Source: Aliivibrio fischeri ATCC 7744 = JCM 18803 = DSM 507
GTDB lineage: Bacteria > Pseudomonadota > Gammaproteobacteria > Enterobacterales > Vibrionaceae
Direction of reading: 5' to 3'
Assembly (NCBI RefSeq): GCF_023983475.1
Contig: NZ_CP092712.1
Span: 434,001 to 498,000, forward strand
Length of the DNA stretch: 64,000 nt
Each line of letters begins with the position of its first letter. The stretch's first letter is position 1. Shown piece by piece: positions 58,810-64,000 of this stretch. The translations under genes were made by a program, and so were the position numbers. Under the pieces are notes generated by a model, which worked only from the letters and a program-made list of their open reading frames with translations, was not told the origin of the DNA and did not search any database.

Positions 58810-58848
58810 AACAACTCATTAAAAAAGACTTAATGAGTTGTTATTTTT
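58810..58848 (+). terminator. Terminator after recJ
   Basis: AACAACTCATTAA and TTAATGAGTTGTT form a perfect 13-bp stem with a 7-base loop, then ATTTTT. Confidence 0.9.
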
Positions 58849-59041
58849 ATGGTTTAGTTGAAAACAGATAGGCCTTATTTTCCTTGTGAAAGTTAAATAA
58901 AAAACGTTTTGGTGTGATGTTTTTTACACCATTTTCTCAATCTTTATTGTTCTTGCTTTCAGAGGGTGAAATACCTCGATTTCTATCACACTTTTGGTTA
59001 AAATCTCTCGGTTATTTTTTATTCGGCGATGATAAAACACC

Positions 59042-60140
59042 ATGTTCGAAATTAATCCTATTAAAAACCGTCTCCAGGATGTGTCTGAACGCACAAATAT
59101 CCTGAGGGGGTACCTTTGACTATGACGCTAAAAAAGAGCGTTTAGAAGAGGTAAATGCAGAGCTAGAACAACCTGATGTATGGAATGAACCTGAGCGTGC
59201 GCAAGCACTAGGTAAAGAACGTGCATCACTAGAAGCTGTTGTTGAAACTATTGATCTTTTAGATCAAGGTGTTGAGGACGTAGACGGCTTACTAGAACTT
59301 GCGGTTGAAGAAGAAGATCAAGAAACATTTGACGAAATTGAACCTGAACTGGCTGAGCTAGAAGCTAAGTTAGCTAAACTTGAATTTCGCCGTATGTTCT
59401 CTGGTGATCACGACGCTTCTGACTGTTATATCGATCTACAATCGGGTTCTGGTGGTACAGAAGCTCAAGATTGGACTTCTATGATGCTGCGTATGTATTT
59501 ACGTTGGGCAGAAGCGAAAGGCTTTAAAGTAGAAGTTATCGAGGTATCAGAAGGTGAAGTTGCAGGTCTTAAAGGCGCAACAGTTCGTATCGCTGGTGAA
59601 TATGCTTATGGTTGGTTACGTACAGAAACTGGTGTTCACCGTTTAGTTCGTAAATCGCCATTTGATTCTAGTGGTCGTCGCCATACTTCATTTGCATCTG
59701 CATTTATTTATCCAGAGATTGATGACAACATTCAGATTGATATCAACCCTTCTGATTTACGTATTGATGTTTACCGTGCTTCTGGTGCGGGTGGTCAACA
59801 CGTAAACACCACCGAATCTGCTGTACGTATTACTCACGTACCAACAAATATCGTTGTTCAGTGTCAGAATGACCGTTCTCAGCATAAAAACAAAGATCAA
59901 GCAATGAAGCAGTTACGTGCGAAATTGTTTGAATATGAGTTGCAAAAGCAAAATGCTGAAAAACAGGCCAATGAAGACGCTAAATCTGATATCGGATGGG
60001 GGAGTCAAATTCGCTCATACGTATTAGATGATTCACGCATTAAAGATTTGCGTACCGGCATTGAAAACCGTAATACGCAAGCCGTTCTAGACGGTGATTT
60101 AGATAAATTTATCGAAGCCAGCTTAAAATCTGGATTATAA
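59042..60140 (+). CDS. prfB: Peptide chain release factor 2 (programmed +1 frameshift)
   Basis: RF2 releases peptides at UGA and UAA stops. The first 25 codons (59042-59116, [20 protein letters not shown]...) end in an in-frame UGA at 59117-59119; the remainder continues from GAC at 59118 in the +1 frame, giving 365 residues, the E. coli length. The GGQ peptidyl-hydrolase motif is in [11 protein letters not shown], and [10 protein letters not shown] carries the SPF stop-recognition tripeptide. The frameshift is autoregulatory, not a broken gene. lysS follows 13 bp downstream, as in E. coli. Confidence 0.98.
59103..59120 (+). promoter_or_regulatory. prfB: prfB programmed frameshift site
   Basis: AGGGGG (internal Shine-Dalgarno-like) stands 3 bases before CTT-TGA-C (59114-59120). 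The layout is the classic prfB shift: CTT slips to TTT when UGA is decoded slowly because RF2 is scarce, so RF2 regulates its own synthesis. Confidence 0.97.
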
Positions 60141-60153
60141 GAAAGGGTTCATT

Positions 60154-61659
60154 ATGACTGAACAAGTACAACTAGATGAAAACAAACTGATTGCTGAACG
60201 TCGTGGTAAATTAGACCATATTCGTCAAGCATGTAAAGCTAATGGCCACCCAAATGACTTCCGTCGTGATAGCCTAGCGGGTGATCTTCAAGCTGAATTT
60301 GGTGAAAAGACCAAAGAAGAGCTAGAAGAACTGAACCACGTTGTTGCAATTGCTGGCCGTGTTATGGCTAAGCGTGGTCCTTTCTTATTGATTCAAGAAG
60401 TGTCTGGTAAGATCCAAGCTTACGCAGCAAAAGAAGTTCAAAAAGAACTAAAAGACAAATACCAAGGTTTGGATATCGGTGACATCATCGGTGTTAAAGG
60501 TGCACTTCATAAGTCAGGTAAAGGTGACCTTTACGTGAACATGGAAGAGTATGTACTGCTAACAAAAGCATTACGTCCATTACCAGAAAAATTCCATGGT
60601 TTAACAGACCAAGAGATGCGTTACCGTCAACGCTACGTAGATCTAATCGTAAATGATGACTCACGTCATGCATTTATCGTTCGTTCTAAAGTGGTTGCTG
60701 CTATCCGTAACTTCATGGTTGATAAAGGCTTCATGGAAGTTGAAACTCCTATGATGCACGTTATCCCTGGTGGTGCTTCTGCTCGTCCATTCGTAACGCA
60801 CCATAATGCACTTGATGTTGATATGTACCTACGTATCGCTCCAGAGCTTTACTTAAAACGTTTAGTTGTTGGTGGTTTTGAACGTGTATTCGAAATTAAC
60901 CGTAACTTCCGTAACGAAGGTCTATCTCCACGTCATAACCCAGAATTCACAATGATGGAATTCTACATGGCGTACGCAGATTACAACGATCTAATGGACC
61001 TTACAGAAGAAATGCTATCTACAGTAGCAACATCTGTTTTAGGTAGTGACAAAATGCCTTACGGTGAACACACGGTTGATTTTGGTGGCAAATACGCTCG
61101 TATGAGCATGTTAGATGCGATCAAACAATACAACCCAGATCACGCTGAGATCCAAGCGCTAACATACGAAGGCGTTAAAGATCGCGATCTAATGGTATCT
61201 ATTGCTAAATCTGTACATGTTGAAGTTGAAAGCTTCTGGACATGTGGTCAGCTTCTTGAAGAAATCTTCGGTGAAACTGCTGAACCTAAGTTAATGCAAC
61301 CAACATTCATTACAGAATACCCAGCTGATATTTCTCCATTAGCACGTCGTAACGATGACAATGATTTCATTACAGACCGTTTTGAATTTTTCATTGGTGG
61401 TCGTGAAGTTGCTAATGGTTTCTCTGAGCTGAATGATGCACAAGATCAAGACGAGCGTTTTAAAGCGCAAGTTAATGCTAAAGAATCTGGTGATGATGAA
61501 GCTATGTACTACGATGCAGACTACATCACAGCTCTTGAGCATGGTTTACCACCAACAGCTGGTCAGGGTATTGGTATTGACCGTTTAGTTATGCTATTAA
61601 CTAACACGCACACAATTCGTGACGTTATTTTATTCCCATCAATGCGTCCACAAGCGTAA
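60154..61659 (+). CDS. lysS: Lysyl-tRNA synthetase, class II
   Basis: LysS charges tRNA-Lys. The 501-residue protein has the N-terminal OB-fold anticodon-binding domain ([20 protein letters not shown] near residue 65), then class II motif 1 ([15 protein letters not shown]), motif 2 ([20 protein letters not shown]) and motif 3 ([12 protein letters not shown]) near residue 480. It is co-transcribed with prfB, 13 bp apart, and ends at a strong terminator. Codon bias is high. Confidence 0.98.
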   Translation: MTEQVQLDENKLIAERRGKLDHIRQACKANGHPNDFRRDSLAGDLQAEFGEKTKEELEELNHVVAIAGRVMAKRGPFLLIQEVSGKIQAYAAKEVQKELKDKYQGLDIGDIIGVKGALHKSGKGDLYVNMEEYVLLTKALRPLPEKFHGLTDQEMRYRQRYVDLIVNDDSRHAFIVRSKVVAAIRNFMVDKGFMEVETPMMHVIPGGASARPFVTHHNALDVDMYLRIAPELYLKRLVVGGFERVFEINRNFRNEGLSPRHNPEFTMMEFYMAYADYNDLMDLTEEMLSTVATSVLGSDKMPYGEHTVDFGGKYARMSMLDAIKQYNPDHAEIQALTYEGVKDRDLMVSIAKSVHVEVESFWTCGQLLEEIFGETAEPKLMQPTFITEYPADISPLARRNDDNDFITDRFEFFIGGREVANGFSELNDAQDQDERFKAQVNAKESGDDEAMYYDADYITALEHGLPPTAGQGIGIDRLVMLLTNTHTIRDVILFPSMRPQA

Positions 61660-62046
61660 TAAAGAATAAATAAAGATGATGAAAGAGCGGCTAAATAGCC
61701 GCTCTTTTTTTATTTATCTTACTCAAAGCACTAAAAATGAGAAAATAACTACACTTTTTTATCAATTGACTTAATTTTTACAATTCAAATTAATAGTCAT
61801 GTAACGGTTAAAAAGTAATAAAAACCTTTTTTTTTATGCAATAAATCTTCTCCAATCTCATATTTGATTCAACTATTTCTTTAATATGTTAACTGTCATT
61901 TATTTATTATGCTCGAGATGTATTTTTTTTGTTAAAAGGATGACGCGCATCTCATTTGTGAGACGAGATAAGGTCTTAAAACCTGTATAGTTGCATCTAA
62001 GAAACATTTTTAGTTGGTTTAGAAATAAGAATTTAGAGGTAGTGTT
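61660..62046. other. 387-bp intergenic region before vpsR
   Basis: After the lysS terminator this is an AT-rich stretch with many T-runs and no frame. A short inverted repeat, TCTCAT/TGAGA, lies at about 61949-61963. GAGGT (62036-62040) is the vpsR ribosome site. No sigma-54 -24/-12 element was found. Confidence 0.6.
61682..61712 (+). terminator. Terminator after lysS
   Basis: AAAGAGCGGCT and AGCCGCTCTTT form a perfect 11-bp stem with a 4-base loop, followed by TTTT. Confidence 0.93.
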
Positions 62047-63384
62047 ATGGGTACTCAATTTCGTATGGATTCGGTTCCAGGCTCTTTAGTTGTTGTTGGT
62101 GGCAGCTATGAACCTTGGTTAGCCGTTTTAGAACAAGTAGGTTGGCGTTGTCATCGTTGCTATGATCTTCGAGCAGCTCAAGCTCTGTTTGACGAGATTG
62201 GGCCATGTATTGGTATTGTTGATTTAAGCCAAGATGATTTTAGTCTTAATGGCATTGCAACATTAGTAAATAACAATAAGCAAGTTCGTTGGATGGCTTT
62301 CATCCGTGAGTCTCAGCTAAGTTCAGATACTATTTGCCAGTTCATTGTAAACTTCTGTATTGATTTCTTCACTGCACCGATTCCAGATGCTCAATTATTA
62401 AGTACGATTGGTCACCAGCTAGGTATGCTTAAGCTAGAGCGTAAAGTATGGCCTAATATGGGTAATAAATCGGATCTAGGTATTTTAGGTGAAGCGCCTG
62501 CGGTGAAACGTTTACGAGATCAAATTCGCCGTGTTGCTCCAACAGATGTTTCTATTCTTATTTCTGGTGAAAGCGGTGTAGGTAAAGATGCGGTAGCAAA
62601 AGCAGTTCATGAATCATCAGGCCGTAATAAAGGTCCATTTGTTTCATTAAATTGTGGTTCGTTATCTGAAAGCAAGATTGAGCAGGAGCTGTTTGGTTCT
62701 CATTCTTCGTCACCGGAAGAATCAAAATTATTCCAAGCCAATGGTGGTACATTATTTTTAAATGATATTAATGATTTGCCAGCTAGTCAGCAGCAGCATT
62801 TATTACGATTCCTACAAGAAGGTAATATTGAGACTGAAAAAGGTTTTGTTGATTTAGATGTTCGTGTAATTGTTGCAAGCCACATTGATTTAGAAAAAGC
62901 GATTGAAGAAGGCAGCTTTAAAGAAGAGTTGTATTATCGTTTAAATGTATTACGTATTCATGTTCCGTCTTTAAAAGAGAGAAGTTCAGATATCTCGGTT
63001 TTAGCAGAGCATTTCTTACAGCGTTATGCAAAAGAATACAATACACAAGCAAGAACGTTCCCTGAAGAAGCATTACAAACCATGCTACATTATCAATGGC
63101 CAGGTAATGTTCGTGAATTGGTAAACCAAGTGAAACGTGCTGTATTACTTGCCGATAGCATGACAATTGATCTTGAACATTTAGATTTACCACAACGCAG
63201 TGAAACTAAACGTAGTTTACGTGTTATCCGTGAAAACTCTGAGCGAGATGCATTATTGATGGTATTAGAATCTCATGATGGTCAAGTATCTTCAGCGGCA
63301 AAAGAGCTGGGTGTTTCACGAGCAACTATGTATCGTTTATTGAATAAACATAATTTAATTTCAGAGCCGAGAAGCTATAGCTAA
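62047..63384 (+). CDS. vpsR: VpsR-like biofilm transcription regulator
   Basis: VpsR in V. cholerae is a c-di-GMP-responsive activator of exopolysaccharide genes. The 445-residue protein has a degenerate receiver domain (MDSVPGSLVVVGGSYEPWLA start; D59 in GIVDLSQDD, the residue studied in V. cholerae), an AAA+ domain with intact Walker A GESGVGKD (174-181), and a Fis-type HTH (SSAAKELGVSRATMYRLLNK, near residues 416-435). The sigma-54 contact loop GAFTGA is missing; ELFGSHSSSPEESKLFQ (214-230) stands in its place, and Walker B reads GTLFLNDI. That matches VpsR acting with sigma-70. Its position after lysS is the one I recall in V. cholerae. Confidence 0.93.
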   Translation: MGTQFRMDSVPGSLVVVGGSYEPWLAVLEQVGWRCHRCYDLRAAQALFDEIGPCIGIVDLSQDDFSLNGIATLVNNNKQVRWMAFIRESQLSSDTICQFIVNFCIDFFTAPIPDAQLLSTIGHQLGMLKLERKVWPNMGNKSDLGILGEAPAVKRLRDQIRRVAPTDVSILISGESGVGKDAVAKAVHESSGRNKGPFVSLNCGSLSESKIEQELFGSHSSSPEESKLFQANGGTLFLNDINDLPASQQQHLLRFLQEGNIETEKGFVDLDVRVIVASHIDLEKAIEEGSFKEELYYRLNVLRIHVPSLKERSSDISVLAEHFLQRYAKEYNTQARTFPEEALQTMLHYQWPGNVRELVNQVKRAVLLADSMTIDLEHLDLPQRSETKRSLRVIRENSERDALLMVLESHDGQVSSAAKELGVSRATMYRLLNKHNLISEPRSYS

Positions 63385-63399
63385 CCGAGCTTTTGATTG

Positions 63400-63440
63400 A
63401 AAAAATAGGCTTACCTTGAATTAGGTAGGCCTATTTTTTT
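63400..63440. terminator. Bidirectional terminator between vpsR and mutH
   Basis: AAATAGGCTTACCT and AGGTAGGCCTATTT form a 14-bp stem (one G-U) with a 6-base loop. A-rich and T-rich flanks give T-runs on both strands, so it can serve vpsR and convergent mutH. Confidence 0.9.
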
Positions 63441-64000
63441 AGCTGAAGAATGAAGTTAATATAGAATGAGTAAATTGAGTTTTTAAATAAAAACCGCGAG
63501 GTAGCGTTTTTATCGGTTGCCCATTTTCACCATAAGCCTCAGTTAATGCTTGGCTGTTTGCTGCTTTAGGTCTTAATTGAAGAACTTCGCCATGTTTTGC
63601 TGTAATTGACTCAACCTTACCGAGCACAATTAAATCCATTAACTCTTCCCAATCTTGTTTTAATTGTTGTTCTTCTTCTAAAGAAGGTTGCCATAAAACT
63701 GGATATCCAACATGACGATCCCCTACAGGGATCTCTCTTTCTCCTTCTACAGGGATCCATAAAACATGAGCAAGCTTATGACGAACATGCGATTCTTCCC
63801 ATTGTAAGCTATGAACGCCTGTTAATGGGGCAACACAAACAAAGGTGGTTTCTAATGGTTTGCCAGTATAGCTGATTGGAATGGTTTTTAATTCGACTCC
63901 AAGATCAATGAAATCAGGTAGAGGTTTACTACCTGCTGAAGCGCCTAAATGCCATTCTAATAATTGACCAACCCAGCCTTTATCTCGCTTTAAGTTTTCA
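63439..64000 (-). CDS. mutH: DNA mismatch repair endonuclease MutH (start outside window)
   Basis: MutH nicks the unmethylated strand at hemimethylated GATC during mismatch repair. The visible C-terminal part (about 186 codons) includes [15 protein letters not shown], with the catalytic D, E and K of the D-(X)n-ExK site, and near the end [20 protein letters not shown], the conserved MutH C-terminal region. The start and first residues lie beyond 64000. The presence of MutH implies Dam-directed repair in this organism. Confidence 0.95.
   Translation of the reverse strand, partial: ENLKRDKGWVGQLLEWHLGASAGSKPLPDFIDLGVELKTIPISYTGKPLETTFVCVAPLTGVHSLQWEESHVRHKLAHVLWIPVEGEREIPVGDRHVGYPVLWQPSLEEEQQLKQDWEELMDLIVLGKVESITAKHGEVLQLRPKAANSQALTEAYGENGQPIKTLPRGFYLKTQFTHSILTSFFS

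Noticed and set aside
58914..59105. Open frame starting MMFFTPFSQS just before prfB
   Set aside because: It overlaps the genuine prfB start (59042) in another frame, has no ribosome site and looks like AT-rich chance sequence.
59117..59119. In-frame stop making prfB look like a pseudogene
   Set aside because: It is the conserved programmed frameshift UGA of RF2.
62047..63384. NtrC-type sigma-54 activator
   Set aside because: The GAFTGA loop is absent and the gene context fits VpsR.

Overview
The window is a low-GC (about 38-40% by eye) stretch of a Vibrionaceae chromosome. Aliivibrio (the A. fischeri / A. logei group) is the best guess. Gene order matches the gamma-proteobacterial core (yrbG-kdsD-kdsC-lptC, mlaFEDCB-ibaG-murA, valS-holC-pepA-lptFG, mutY-yggX-mltC, pilTU, tkt-epd-pgk-fba, xerD-dsbC-recJ-prfB-lysS). 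Vibrio-type markers are a vpsR homologue directly after lysS, a DUF2999 protein and an arcA-argF-pyrBI-ridA neighbourhood. The species call is inference; no rRNA is present.

Layout. 1-8.0 kb: LPS precursor and export genes (lptC partial, kdsC, kdsD), a Ca/Na antiporter, then the divergent mla phospholipid-transport operon running into ibaG and murA. 8.1-10.8 kb: plsC, an idi gene and a complete IS3-family insertion sequence with 3-bp target duplication. 10.8-15.9 kb: ridA, pyrBI with a leader-peptide attenuator, argF behind a double ARG box, arcA and divergent rraB. 16-25 kb: an orphan beta-mannosidase-like protein, a palindromic MITE-like repeat, valS, holC, pepA, divergent lptFG and an RDD membrane protein. 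25-27.1 kb: tRNA-Leu, DUF2999, dgkA and a nine-gene tRNA array (Phe/Thr/Asn) containing an apparently perfect internal duplication. 27.2-36.7 kb: mltC, yggX, mutY, divergent trmB, glsB, then hemW-rdgB-DUF4426-yggU-yggT-proC-yggS. 36.7-44.5 kb: pilTU, ruvX, yqgE, gshB, rsmE, endA, sprT, and metK behind a six-unit met-box array. 44.8-50.5 kb: central carbon genes tkt, epd, pgk, fbaA. 50.8-64 kb: srmB, trmN6, brnQ, fldB, xerD, dsbC, recJ, prfB (programmed frameshift), lysS, vpsR and partial mutH.

How the genes fit together: envelope biogenesis dominates (Kdo synthesis, Lpt bridge, Mla retrograde phospholipid transport, MurA, PlsC, DgkA, MltC). A carbamoyl-phosphate/arginine/pyrimidine group has three kinds of control visible in the DNA: attenuation for pyrBI, ArgR for argF, MetJ for metK. 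Four of the convergent gene junctions carry related CTAG-rich, palindromic repeat elements that end at or beside stop codons.

I did not find a new defence or mobile system. This is mostly conserved core genome. The points most worth checking are the convergent-junction repeat family, a DsbC with a lipobox-like signal peptide and linker, the orphan GH2-like protein, the MITE, and the regulatory leaders.
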